This document shows, piece after piece, positions 1 to 10,803 of a stretch of 64,000 nucleotides of DNA. The translations under genes and the position numbers were made by a program. Origin of the DNA: Didymella arachidicola (lineage: Eukaryota > Ascomycota > Dothideomycetes > Pleosporales > Didymellaceae). The notes beneath the pieces were generated by a model. It was not told where the DNA came from. It was given only the letters and a program-made list of their open reading frames with translations, and ran no database searches. The DNA lies in NCBI GenBank assembly GCA_016630955.3, contig CM050000.1, positions 806,001 through 870,000 on the forward strand, given 5' to 3'. How positions within the stretch are numbered: the first letter of the stretch is position 1; each line of letters begins with the position of its first letter.

Positions 1-1257
1 CGGTTGGAGCATGATGCGAAGGGAAGGCAGTAGATGCCTGCCTCATAGATTCCACAGATGGCAACCACGTCACATGGCGGGGCTTCCTAGGATACTGTCT
101 GCACGTTCACCGCCGCGTACCGAAAACCAGCTAACCCTTGACGTATGCTTACCTCGATTTCTGTCGAAGTGACCCCCACGACTCATAAAGCTATACGGAC
201 ATTTGGGACTCTACATAGTACTCCAATGGATTTAACTTCGGGTACTATTCAGCTACGACTAGGTCCATGAGTCTGAGCTGGCGACATATTACACCATGCC
301 AGAGTTGCGAGCGCAGCTGATACCCACTGTGCCTTTAAAGGACCGCGAAGGCGCTCATGTTTTGTTGACAGGATATGTGCGTGGATTTGCTCTTCGAAGA
401 TACGGATATGAGAGCTGTAGTCACATTGGGCCAACAGCTTACATTGCCCCGATGTGTTGGGATGGCCCATAGGTGGAAGTCGCAAATGAGTGGCAGAATT
501 GGTCCGTGGCAGCGACCCTTGGTCGACCGTTGACTTTGGTACATAAAAAATAACGGTAAGTAGCGAATTTTAAAGAAGATGCCCTCGCAGAAAGAAGGCG
601 GTGCGCTTGCGCTTTCTCAATACCTTCATCGCTTTCTACGGATGCATGCTTCCGAGTTTTCCCAACCAAGGTCGTTCAAGTAAAGTTCAGGGTATGATAA
701 TTCTGACTTCCGTGGATCAAAAGACTAGTTACCTCATTGTGGGTCTCCCTGCGAGGTTTTGACCTACCAGAGTTCGAGCTGTTCCCCTGACATAACTCTG
801 AACCATGGTTCAACAACGAGTCAAGCCACACAACTATGATAGACGTGAAGTACGGAAGCCGTTACTTCGTACAGTACGATCAAGGAAGGAAAAATTCCAA
901 TGCACCAGCGCGTACATTTGCGAACCAAATTTCGTGAGACCAACGATGATATGGAAGGGGTGCTCGAAGTCGGCTCAGGGTATCTGAGTTTTATCTGCAA
1001 GGTACTTCCATCTGTCGTGTGCGCTTTTGCTTCGATTACATTGAAAGATATACAAGTCAAACTTTCCTAAAAACGTAGTGATACGATATTCCGAAGATTC
1101 CAGAATGTCTACAAGAAACAACGCCATTGCCCGAAACAGGAACAATGGGCTCTGCCTTGCGGTCGCTAACATACCATGTCTGTATCCTGACGGGGTCTAC
1201 TCAGCTGTAAGTCTGCTTCACAAACATCAATTGTTGAAAAGCTCTAACATATTGACA
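1..1257. other. no gene recognised
   Basis: Only short overlapping ORFs with no recognisable domain or splice-consistent model. A small upstream exon of the next gene could lie around 1078-1210, but nothing proves it. Confidence 0.4.
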
Positions 1258-1986
1258 GGAAGAACTCAATGCCAAGATGATTGGCCGTCAGGGTCGCAAG
1301 AAGACCTATCCCGAGTGCATCTTGCACGACAAGAAGGTATTCAGATGGTTCAACGTTGAACCCACCGCCGCTGCGCCAGGGTACGACAGTAGAGGGCGTA
1401 AAGCTAACGCTAAAGTCAGAGTCAAGGACAGAGGCAGTCAAAGGACCGAGGCCAAGTCCGAGCTTGAGCCCGAATTTGGCGATGAGGAAGATGGTGAATT
1501 CGAGCACGAGTCGGAGTACGAGGTCACCACTGAGCCTGTATATCGTCGCAGCCCTCTTCCTACTACCGTGACATGCAAGAATTGGAGTACGGTGTCTACA
1601 CTAATGAAAACATAATATTACCGCCAGCATCTCGACAGTTCGGCGAGGGTTCGCCGTCTGAACAAAAAGCCATCGCTCCTACAGAGACTCCTCAAGAACG
1701 TCGAAGTACTGCTACATTGGCTCCTTACTGCAGCACCAAGCCTCCCAGAAGCGCGCTTGAGGAGGCTCTGGCCAATATACCACCGCCGAAGGAGCTGAGC
1801 ATCGAAGAAAAAATCGACGTGTGGCTGCGATTCGGCGAGTTGCATTCGTTATTCCCTCTGGACGTCCAGTCTCCCAAAGACCACATCGATCCTTGGGAGA
1901 AAACGCAACAAAGTCCTCAGCCGACCGCACTGCCTGCTCGTTGCGTTGGCTTGAAGCGTGTTTTTGAGGAGACGGATACGTACTAG
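1258..1986 (+). CDS. hypothetical protein, probably spliced
   Basis: Not recognised. An open stretch follows a plausible acceptor (TTGACAG just before 1258) and reads EELNAKMIGRQGRKKTYPE, then a charged Glu/Lys-rich part. A second open frame at 1573-1986 contains a helix-like segment ALEEALANIPPPKELSIEEK and ends in TAG at 1984. The two parts are in different frames. An intron with a GTGAAT donor near 1493 and an AG near 1580 would join them, but this is only a guess. There is no signal peptide or membrane segment. The start is unknown and may lie in an upstream exon. Confidence 0.3.
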
Positions 1987-2554
1987 CCCAAAAGGTCGAG
2001 CTACGACAGACCATGGACAACACCCTTTCCGGCAGCGACGAAGTTTAGCCTGTCAATACCTATACACGCTTTTACTGGCAACCATTCGAAATGACCCGTG
2101 GTCTGATTCTGAGTTCGCACCGGACCACGAAGCAAGGTCCGAGTGTATTCACAAGGAAGCTTGCAAAGCAAATTGAAAATCCCCTCCGCCTTACTGGACC
2201 CTGAGCGCCTCATCGCCTTGGATACTGACGTCGCTGGACAGCTGGGAATAAGTTCGTACCTAGGGCAGCAAAAAGAGACACAGCCTTGGGTAGAAGATCT
2301 CAGAGAGTTATATTTGTGTTTGTGAGCACATGGTGTCATTTTATATACCCTGCCGATTCAGCGTATTTTGTCTTATACATGCCGTGCGTGACGTGAACTG
2401 CAAATAAGCTTCAGGCTGGAAACTGTGAAACAACTATACATAAATAGCCTACCGAGACAGACCCTTCCAATACCGGTCTCTTTCTGTCCGGATGCGGAAT
2501 CTTGAATTTAGCCCGGTCAATAAACACCACCTGCTTGTGCATGCGTGCTTGATG
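1987..2554. other. intergenic, nothing recognised
   Basis: Short ORFs only; this is the 3' side of the minus-strand gene that ends at 2555. Confidence 0.4.
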
Positions 2555-4393
2555 CTACCATGCGCCTCCTGCTGTGACGACCTCCTCGCTCACCCACATC
2601 GTCTGCATCCTGATCTGCGTGATGTAGTCAAGGTGGGCATCGTACTCAGTCCAGGTCTTAACACCAAAGTACTTGTACTGCTCCTTGGCCCAACGAACGT
2701 TCTCGGCCCAGTCAGTAGTATCCCATTCCAGTGGCTCGGTCAGACGGTACAGCTCGCGGAATGGGGCGTGGCGGCGCGGGCCGGCGAAGCGGTAGAACGA
2801 CAATGCAGAGGCCCACATCTCGTCTTCGTTGCGGCAGGTCTCCTGTGCATAGAGCGGCAGAGTGTACGCATCGATGACGAGACGATCCCTGGAGAGGGTA
2901 GGCGCAGGAATGAACAAGGGCTTGCGTGACTCCCAAGCGCGGGCTGCGGCCATTACCTGAGGGTCAAAGTCCTGGAACGTCTTCTGGATAGGCATATGGG
3001 CGGGCTTGGCAGCGGCCTTGGCGGCGTTAAACTGCTCCATGATGGCGGCGGGGGACTGCTCATGGATGCTCTGGCGCGCTTTATGAGAGGCGAGGCGTCG
3101 GCCACGTGCCGCAGTGAGGGTACCGAAATCCTCGTCGGTGGCATCGTCAATGGCAGGCAGAATATCGTCCTCGGACTCAAGGTCTTCCTTGACTTCGTAC
3201 TCACTCTCTTCGTCCTTCGGGGTAGACGGGATGCGGGAAAGTCGGCGCTTCTTGCGGGGGGTGGCGTTACCTGCGTTGGATGAATCAACATCCTGAGGGG
3301 AGGTGTTAGCACGCTCGAAAATATTAAAGTGTTCGAGCACTGAACTCACCACAGCATCTTCGTCTTTCTCGGTGTAGACGATATCTTTCTTGACTCTGCG
3401 GCTGCTCCTTCTCTTTCTGCCATCAGCATGGCTGCCGTCGATCTGGCCGTTGGTACCTGCCATCGCGCTGCTTCGAGCCTGACGGATGACCCACTTCGTA
3501 GTCGGGTGGCTGCTCTTGACAGCCTTCCTGCCGCTTGTCTTGCCCCGGGGCTTGTTGGTGTTTGGCTCGATGTGGACTTCGGTGTTGGTGTCAATCTCAG
3601 AAGAGAAGTCGGTCTCGCTGTCACCAGTGCTGTCACTATCGACCTCAGCCTCGGTGTTGTCAGAATTGCGCTTGCGCTTGCCCTTTGACCTGTTCCAGTT
3701 GGTAAGTGGGCGTGAAGGTTCATGTGCACTGTAGAGGTGATCGTAACGCCCGAAAAGTTGCCTGTCAAGGTGAGAGTGAGTGACGGGAATTGGACCGCCG
3801 ATGTGCTTCACCAGGGCAACGAAGTCTGTTGGGAACAACCACTTCTCTTTTGGGTGCTCAAGAGCGTAGAGTACGCAGCGAGTCAGGTCAAGTGCGTCGT
3901 CTCCGGAAGGATGCTCCTTGACGTGAAGGGCAAGGTCCTTGAATGGAACTGGGTCTGCTGCGCAGTTACGAGCCAGGAGTTCTTTCTTCGACTTGTGCTT
4001 GGTAGACGCGCTCTTAGGGTGAGTCAAGCGCGGTGGTCTGAAGTCACCCACATAGATACTGTTCTCATCGTAGATACGATCGTTTGGGTAATTGCCGCGC
4101 GCCCGGATCGACCAATTTTCCCTGCCAGCACGGCGCATAGCGTACTGCACCATGACTGTCGTGGAGTTTGGCTGGAAGTCCTTACCTGGCATAACCCTGT
4201 ATTTGTTGAGCAAGTAGGTGACTATGACAGACCTGCCGCCGTGTTCGACGAGCCTGAGAATCACGTCCACTGATTTGAGCCAATGTGGGAGGTACGCGAG
4301 GATCTCGGCGGCCGTGAGATTGCCTTCTGGAAAGGAGAGATTCCAACTTGGACTGCCCGTTCCAAAGGCGTTGTTCTTCGCGATTGCTGCCAT
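2555..4393 (-). CDS. unrecognised family member 1 (three-module protein)
   Basis: Function unknown. Two exons on the minus strand: 4393-3350 and 3292-2555, with a 57-bp intron at 3293-3349 (GTGAGT donor, GCTAAC branch, CTCAG acceptor). The intron is 19 codons long without a stop, so unspliced RNA also reads through; spliced length is 593 aa. Three blocks are shared with other genes in this window: an N-terminal block (AEILAYLPHWLKSVDV), a middle block (GDDALDLTRCVLYALEHP then FPTDFVALVKHIGGP), and a C-terminal block (DWAENVRWAKEQ). A long acidic and basic linker between the middle and C-terminal blocks (GKRKRN, RKRRSSRRVKK) suggests nuclear localisation. No enzyme motif is seen. It is transcribed divergently from paralogue 2 at 4905. 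Confidence 0.75.
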   Translation of the reverse strand: MAAIAKNNAFGTGSPSWNLSFPEGNLTAAEILAYLPHWLKSVDVILRLVEHGGRSVIVTYLLNKYRVMPGKDFQPNSTTVMVQYAMRRAGRENWSIRARGNYPNDRIYDENSIYVGDFRPPRLTHPKSASTKHKSKKELLARNCAADPVPFKDLALHVKEHPSGDDALDLTRCVLYALEHPKEKWLFPTDFVALVKHIGGPIPVTHSHLDRQLFGRYDHLYSAHEPSRPLTNWNRSKGKRKRNSDNTEAEVDSDSTGDSETDFSSEIDTNTEVHIEPNTNKPRGKTSGRKAVKSSHPTTKWVIRQARSSAMAGTNGQIDGSHADGRKRRSSRRVKKDIVYTEKDEDAVVSSVLEHFNIFERANTSPQDVDSSNAGNATPRKKRRLSRIPSTPKDEESEYEVKEDLESEDDILPAIDDATDEDFGTLTAARGRRLASHKARQSIHEQSPAAIMEQFNAAKAAAKPAHMPIQKTFQDFDPQVMAAARAWESRKPLFIPAPTLSRDRLVIDAYTLPLYAQETCRNEDEMWASALSFYRFAGPRRHAPFRELYRLTEPLEWDTTDWAENVRWAKEQYKYFGVKTWTEYDAHLDYITQIRMQTMWVSEEVVTAGGAW

Positions 4394-4904
4394 CTTAACT
4401 GCTTGGCCTTCGATTCATCAGTACGTGAAGGCAGCGAGCGCGTGTTGCGCGGTGAAGGGAAGCATCCTCAAGGTGAGCCCTACCTACACGACTCCGCTTC
4501 ACTCCAAATTCCAAAAACCGCAAGACCCAGTAGTCGTTGTTGTACCCAGACGCTGTGCAAGACGCGATACTGCAAGTCTGAACGAAGCGTCGGAAAGGAG
4601 CTGGAAAGTGTGGGAGAGGGAGACTGGCACGGGAGCAACTCGATAGAGGGAGCCGCACCGCACGGACGTTGCCGGCCAGCCGTTGTTGTTATAGCCAAAA
4701 TGCGACTTAGCAGCAAGGCGTAGCGGCCAGCCTGTGCGCGAAAATTCCCTCAGTGTCGGCGGTCGCAACAAACCTGGTCAGAAGGTCGCGTGCTGCCTTT
4801 CACTGGAAGTGAGCCGGCAGCCACAGCAAACATACGCCTGTCTAACATCTCCCCGAAGAAGTGGCCATCTTGTCCCATCTCTTTCGACCGTTGTATCGCT
4901 CGAC
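4394..4904. promoter_or_regulatory. shared divergent intergenic region of a paralogue pair
   Basis: 511 bp separate the start codons of two head-to-head paralogues (4393 minus, 4905 plus), so both promoters must lie here or overlap the genes. I see no clear TATA box. Confidence 0.5.
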
Positions 4905-6240
4905 ATGGCGGAAGTGAAGCACAGAACGCACACAGCAAAGCCTCCTTTCGGCAACACTGCGCCTTCGAACAACATCCCATTCCCTCAGAAAGCGAACATG
5001 ACAATTCCCGAGATCCTTGCCTTTCTTCCGAACACGATCAACTGCGTTGACATTATCTACAGGATGATCTCAAACGACGGAACGCGCAAGACCATCCATG
5101 CCATCATTAATACCTACCGCAACTTCGAGAATGAATGGAGTGCAAACTGCTGCGGAGACGCCATGTACAGGACCATGGCCAGGGCAGGCTATACGGACTG
5201 GACCATCACTAAACACCACCTCTGGCACAACAGCCGAAGGGGTGTCTGGGATGCAAATAAACTGGGTGTGGGCGAGCTCCGAACAGCATCTGCTGGCGGT
5301 GCAGCAGAGACTATCACCTTCAGAAGTCTTGCCAGGAATGTGAGAGTGATGCCCGAAGGCGACGATGCACTGGATCTGGCGCGAATGGTACAGTACTGCG
5401 TGCAGAGTGTGGAAGACGGCTGGAAGTTTCCGCAAGACTATGCAGAGCTGCTGGACTTGCTCGGTGGGCCAGCTGAGGTGCGAGAGCCTAATACTGATGG
5501 CGCCGTGTTTAGACGCTGGGAGGGGAGAAAGGCGCCGCCGCCCACACCCAGACCAACGCCACCGCCTGTAGATGTCGGGCTGGTCGATAGCCTGGAGCAA
5601 GCAAGAAGACGCACCGGCGGGCCGAGGAGGGAGTCAACCGCCGATGAAAGGTTGCGTACTGTCTCCCCAGGAAATGGCTTGCTGACGCAGCGTGTAGCTG
5701 TGAGAGTTAAGGAGAGGGCGACAGTTCAGATCGTGGTCGAAGAAGTGGCCACGGGTCTGATTGCTTCTCAAAGTGGTATTGGCACGACATACCAACGAGG
5801 ATTGGTGAGTGCCGCTGGAGCGAGTAGGTGAGATGGATCGTGCAATCTTGCTGACCATTTGCCAGGCTGAATACGCACCGCCGCCGCCGACGCAGGGCTT
5901 CACACGCCCTCTCCCACCATTTAGCATTACGCGACAACTGAGAGCCGAAGGCTTCGCCAGCGAAATTGATCCTTACAATGCGTATGCCTTCCGAGGCCCT
6001 CGCCGCACACCGCCGTACCGCGTTCTCGCTCAGATCGAACTACCCCATCCGTGGGACATCAGTGGCTGGGCAGAAAATTTGAGATGGGCATTTGAGCAGC
6101 GCGTCTTGTTTGCAAGGGATTTCCCCGAAACGCTGGGGTGGACCGAAAGCCCGACCCACATGGCGATCATCGAGCGTGTGAGGACACAGCGCGAGTGGGC
6201 GTCTGATGAGCTGCTCGAGCAGCTGGCGGAGGATGAGTAA
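4905..6240 (+). CDS. unrecognised family member 2
   Basis: Function unknown. Exons are 4905-5804 and 5866-6240, with a 61-bp intron (GTGAGT donor, TTGCTGAC branch, CCAG acceptor); total 424 aa. I chose ATG 4905 (MAEVKHRT) because conserved sequence begins soon after it; an upstream in-frame ATG at 4734 would add 57 unconserved residues. It carries all three family blocks: PEILAFLPNTINCVDI, GDDALDLARMVQYCVQS with FPQDYAELLDLLGGP, and after a Pro-rich linker GWAENLRWAFEQ near the C-terminus. It lacks the long basic linker of its divergent neighbour, so it is about 170 aa shorter. No signal peptide or membrane segment. Confidence 0.75.
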
Positions 6241-7008
6241 GTTCGTGGAGCCTGCGCTTGGTATATCTGTCGGAAAACTGTTAAGTAAAGGCAGAGCTTG
6301 CGCATCAGATCCGTTGATGCTTCTTGGGCTTGTGAATAGGACACAATACACGAGCGGCAGTTGATCAGTCCCCTGTCGAGCAGGCGTCCATGACACCGAG
6401 ATGCCGTGTCAAGATACTCAGATCACACCCTCTTATGCTGTTCAGGTTGATTTGATGCATTTTGCACGACTCCACGTTGTGCGTGATGAGTGTACATCTG
6501 CGAGCGATGAGGAAGAGCGAAGCCTGAGGTGTTAACAAGCACTGCGCCAGTGTTTCGTCTGGACGCGCCTTCCCGCCTCCATCCTAGCGGCGATCCTCGA
6601 CGCTACCCCTGCCGAAACTCACGACGAAACGTTCTCGCAACAAACATCGAACAACACCTCCGCAAAGTTTGCAGCATCCGCGCAGTCGCTCAAGCACTGC
6701 CTTATGGCAGTGGCTGGGGCGTTCGAGCACGATCTCATGCCATAGTGGAACGCTAGCCTTCCGATACCTAGGCGTAACAAGACCTGCGACTTGACAGTCA
6801 CGGGTCAGGGCATTGCGGGTCGCGCGTCTGATATCTTGGTTTAAGTGTAGATGTGCTGCCTTTTGCGACTGAGCACACCATCCAACTTACATTCGATACC
6901 CCGGGCCTTTCCCACTTACGATCTCGAGCCGGACTCGCTACACTCTTTACGAACTTTACGACTACGATACGCCCTATTAATCATCAAAATCATTGACAAC
7001 AAGTCGAA
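6241..7008. other. intergenic, nothing recognised
   Basis: No supported gene. The last part must hold the promoter of the gene at 7009. Confidence 0.4.
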
Positions 7009-7428
7009 ATGCGCTGCCAATTTCTCGCCGCTGCCGTTCTGGCCTCCGCCCCCCTGGCTCTCGCAGTGTCCGGTATGACATCGAAGCCATCGGCGACGTC
7101 CACAGCCTCCGCTGCTGAGGTTGTCACTATGATGTGGGACAATGAACCTACCGCCGCTGCCGCTGTCGGAGCCAGTGGCTCTTCCATGGCTTCCGGCATG
7201 AGCGGTATGTCTATGGAGGCTTCCATGACCATGTCGAACGGTCAAGTCATGACCAGAATGAGTGGAATGAGCGGTATGAGCATGACCACTGCCACCGGTA
7301 AAGCCATGGCGGGCATGAATATGACTGGCTCAGCAGGAAGGATGGAGATGTCACATGGCGCTATGGGTGTCGGCTGGGTTGTCATCAGTATTGGGGCTGG
7401 TATTGGATTCCTCGCGGGCGCATTGTAG
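7009..7428 (+). CDS. small Met-rich secreted protein, probably GPI-anchored
   Basis: Single-exon ORF of 139 aa. An N-terminal signal peptide (about residues 1-19, MRCQFLAAAVLASAPLALAV) is followed by a Ser/Ala/Thr-rich region. About 20 methionines follow, clustered as repeated MSGMSM blocks and further M-x(1-3)-M pairs, ending in a hydrophobic tail (GWVVISIGAGIGFLAGAL) with no charged end, as in GPI-anchored proteins. Met-rich MxxM and MxM motifs bind Cu(I) in known copper transporters and periplasmic carriers, so a cell-surface copper-binding role is a reasonable inference, not a demonstrated one. There is a single His near the tail and no Cys in the mature part, so it is not a CFEM protein. 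The ATG context and the tail make the ORF boundaries convincing. Confidence 0.75.
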   Translation: MRCQFLAAAVLASAPLALAVSGMTSKPSATSTASAAEVVTMMWDNEPTAAAAVGASGSSMASGMSGMSMEASMTMSNGQVMTRMSGMSGMSMTTATGKAMAGMNMTGSAGRMEMSHGAMGVGWVVISIGAGIGFLAGAL

Positions 7429-8862
7429 GAGCTGCATTACAAGAGTCGTCGGACGTTACACTTCTCGACGATAACAGCGATTTGATACTTACAACCTCGG
7501 ACGCCGTGTGGGTCAATGCGTACCTTTTGGGCTCCGAGAGTTCCGGTCCCAGGAATGAACTCCCCACGATATTCACACAACAGCAATGATGCACAAATCA
7601 CAGCAATGTGGTACACCGCAACTTAATAGTGATTCATTTCACCGTCATGTACACAATACAAGCATTCTCCATTATCTCAGTCACATAACGAGCTCTTGTG
7701 CACCAACAACATCATCATCGTAGATGCCAAGCAGCGATCTCCCAGCTTATCTCAGGCGACTTAGCCTTGCTGACGATGTGTATCAACTGGCACCACGACT
7801 GGACTGCATGACTTGTGCAAAGAAAACCCTTCGATTTGCCAGTCGTGCAAGTAGTTCAGAACAGAACCTCAGCTCACCATTGGCATGTGAAGCATAAGGC
7901 CATTACCTGTAGATACTTCCAGTACATAAATCGTTAGTATGTGTGGGAGACTTGTGACCCAAGATGACACGTATTAAGTTACTGTTTAAACGAGAGCTTT
8001 TCATTTCATGATTCATCCGACTCTACTATCGGTCGAACGCACCTGCACTTGTGGAGCCAGCATCGAAGGAAAGATCCAGCTCGAGTTATTTCATAGACAT
8101 CAAAGAGAGGCCGAAATGGTAAGCAGCCATTTACTCGAAAAGGCGGGACGTACAGAGACAAGATCACCGAAATCCCCCATGATGGTGTCAACTTCTTGAA
8201 AGCGCTCTAAATCAACGTCTAGCATAAGATCTACGACTAAAATCTCGAAACAGTTATCCAGAGGTAAGTCTGCAGCTATGGGTTAAGTATTAGCTTCAGT
8301 AGACGCGATGTCTGCCTAGGCAGTATGACGGTCTTATTCAGCCTGAATGCTGCGGCAAGAAGACTGATGTCCGTTGCGGTAACGCTCTGCAGATCCCACG
8401 ACGGCGGCATCCGCTCAGTGACATTCCCCGCGGAGTTTGTCCGATAATCTATGACCTCGTCTTGGCCGTGCCATATGATGTAGTCGTCACGAGCTTGATT
8501 AATGTCAATCCAAGCGTGCCGGGACGCACGATGTGCCGGGACGCTTTTTCTTTCGGATGCTCGGTATCCCCACAACCCGCCTGCAAATCAACTCTTTGAG
8601 CGTGCATTGATACTATAGCTCTCGGCCCTCTCCCTCGTCAGACGCCGACGACTTGAATCGCCACGTTGACCGTGCTGTCGCCTGTGCTGTTAGTCCTGTA
8701 CTCCGACTCTCATCTACCACCCCCTTGTCGATTCGCGACAGTCTACGTTTGTGGTGGGCTCGGTGGGCTGAAAAGGAAGCCAAGATAGCAGAGTTCAAGA
8801 CTGCAGCCTCAGAAGATTAACTTAAGGTGAGGAGTATGCGTCCTGGCAGTTTCTCCGCGCAA
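7429..8862. other. intergenic, nothing recognised
   Basis: Short ORFs on both strands without domains; ends at the target duplication of the MULE element. Confidence 0.4.
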
Positions 8863-8871
8863 ACGGCAAGA

Positions 8872-8935
8872 GGCTGCTGAGATTTGTCCCCAAGATGAGA
8901 TATGTCCCCATGATGAGATTTGTCCCCAACGCTAG
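8872..8935. repeat. left TIR of the MULE, three iterated units
   Basis: Three consecutive copies of a unit of about 18 bp, GAGATTTGTCCCCAAGAT, with one T-to-A change in the middle copy, then CAACGCTAGC. The right TIR has only two such units. Confidence 0.85.
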
Positions 8936-9089
8936 CTCGATCTTTGCTAGCGTCATATAGATTACAGGTATTCTATTCATCCGAACATAGGTGCATGTGA
9001 AGGACGCTGCGTTTGGAACATGCCTGTTGCTGGGCCTATTGTCTACTCACATCGTCGTCTCTTCCGTGGTCTAAGGTCTTTCTAGGCTT

Positions 9090-10230
9090 CTAGAGCTGCC
9101 ACTGCTGCAGCGCGTTTAGGCCGCCGTGTAGATATGACCTCAGGCTTAATAATTGCATCTTGAGCATCAACCTGTGCAAATCTCTTAGCATAGAAAGCCT
9201 CTATATCTCCAAAATGATAGTTCTAAGCCATAGTTGGTGTGCAGGAAGCGAAGAGTCCTTGCGTGGCAAGAGCCATGTTCCGCGCCTCCACCAGCTCTGC
9301 AGGATCCTCCTCCTGCCCCGTCTCTGCCAGAAAGTTAGTAGCTGACATCATATCATTGTACTGATGTAGAAAAGGTTGAGACCGCCGACCTTCAACGTCA
9401 GCCACAAATTCCTCTAGTGTTGGAGGACGCCAGGCAAGAGACCGAGCCATGGTCACTGACACAGCGACAGCTACAGGCGGAGATGATCGAAGAGAAGTAG
9501 GTGGAGGTAATGGTGCGAGTGCAGGTATCGAAACAGATATGCAGGTGGTCACAGGGCCCGCACCTGGTGCAGACGTGGGAACCGAAACATTGACAGAGGT
9601 GTTGACTTGCTGCAGTGCTTTAGCCAGTGTTTGGCCTTAGGATTCATGGTGAGGTTAAAAGTGATGTATAGAAGGCGTTACGCGCCGTTCAAAAGCTGAG
9701 GGGTCTCGGCGAGTAGATGCTTTATTCCTCCTTAGCGCACCTCTTGTCTGCGCGGTAAGTGGCTCCAGAACAGATTGATACGGCCTGGGGGATAAGAATA
9801 CCGAAGGTCCTTGCTCGCGTTGATAGCGCCAATGGTCATCGTAGAGATGGTTCAATCGTAGTGTGGATCTAGCAGCCATCGCTTCTTGCAGCGTATGGCG
9901 GCATGGAAGACCGTGTGTTTTCTCGAAGAGGCCCGAACAAGGATGCCTACCACGACACTGTCGTTGCTCTTTCTGGCGCAGCAAGTCTTGTTGCCTGACG
10001 CACTCGATAGCGGGTGGTGTGAGGACATCGTGGATTCCAGGAGGCAGGAAGGGCATGGACTCGAGCTTGTGCTGAAACTTGGTGCTGTGTCTGGAAGAAG
10101 CAAGGTCTTTTCTATACTTGCTGTATTGACTTACAACCATCTGCTTGATCCTGCCAACGACACAAAGCAAGTCACCTGTTGTAGTTATAAGATAGTCCTT
10201 GAAGACCTTGTGCATTCCCTTAACAGGTGA
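9090..10230 (-). pseudogene. MULE transposase, C-terminal part
   Basis: Minus-strand fragments in more than one frame. One holds a SWIM-like zinc-binding block (CSGLFEKTHGLPCRHTL, near 9890-9940) typical of the C-terminal half of MULE transposases. A second (9223-9552) has the family tail with PPTLEEFVADVEGRRSQP and a FLAETGQEEDPAELVEARN-like stretch. Frame changes and stops break the reading frame. It is separated from its N-terminal half by the Copia element. Confidence 0.8.
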
Positions 10231-10457
10231 ACTTGTAATTGTGTTGTAGTGTTAATGATAGGACGTCTAGGCGGCTGCCCACTCCGCGCGTGTTGTGTAT
10301 TGGTTCTCTTGCAGGTACCTGCAAAGCTCTGGCTGGTGACTGTAGTCTTTAAGCAGATCGTTCTATTTGAACTGGAATTCTGCCGGCCTCTTTGCGTAGA
10401 CAAGCTGCTCTAATTAGCTGAAAGTTAATTGAACTGTAAAAGAGCTGCTTTGAAGTG

Positions 10458-10579
10458 TGTTAGCCAGCATCACGTGCTCTGTTACATAATCATCTGTAGG
10501 GTGTATATTCCCTCTTCCCCTCATTAGATAGGAAACAACCTAGTCCCTCTTTTCTACGCCTGGCCTCTGCCCGCACACA
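10458..10579 (+). repeat. 5' LTR of the Copia element
   Basis: 122 bp, TG...CA ends, identical to 15691-15812. It is unusually short for an LTR. Confidence 0.95.
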
Positions 10580-10599
10580 GTTATGAGCCCGGTTTGCAC
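10580..10599 (+). promoter_or_regulatory. primer binding site, probable half-tRNA-iMet type
   Basis: The bases directly after the 5' LTR read GTTATGAGCCC. Their complement GGGCTCATAAC matches the anticodon stem-loop of initiator methionine tRNA (CAT anticodon), not the tRNA 3' end. Drosophila copia uses such an internally cleaved half-tRNA as primer; the same is inferred here. Confidence 0.65.
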
Positions 10600-10803
10600 C
10601 TCTTAGACTGCGCTACTCAGCACTAAAACAGCTCTAGACGTGTAACTGACAACGACTACGTTCACTTCTACCTCGTTTTGTCTACTGACAGCTGATCAGC
10701 GTCAAAGACCTTTCTAGTCGACAGCCATCAGGTGGTGTCGCTAACGGACCAGAACTGCTGCTCTGTACAGAGATCAGTTTGGTGATTAATCACGAAGATC
10801 ACG

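Noticed and set aside
3428..4273. Plus-strand ORFs opposite family member 1
   Set aside because: They are mirror frames of a GC-rich minus-strand gene; the minus frame holds motifs shared with three other genes.
8881..8932. Short direct repeats that could suggest a CRISPR-like or satellite array
   Set aside because: They are the iterated units of the MULE terminal inverted repeat and occur in inverted form at the other end.
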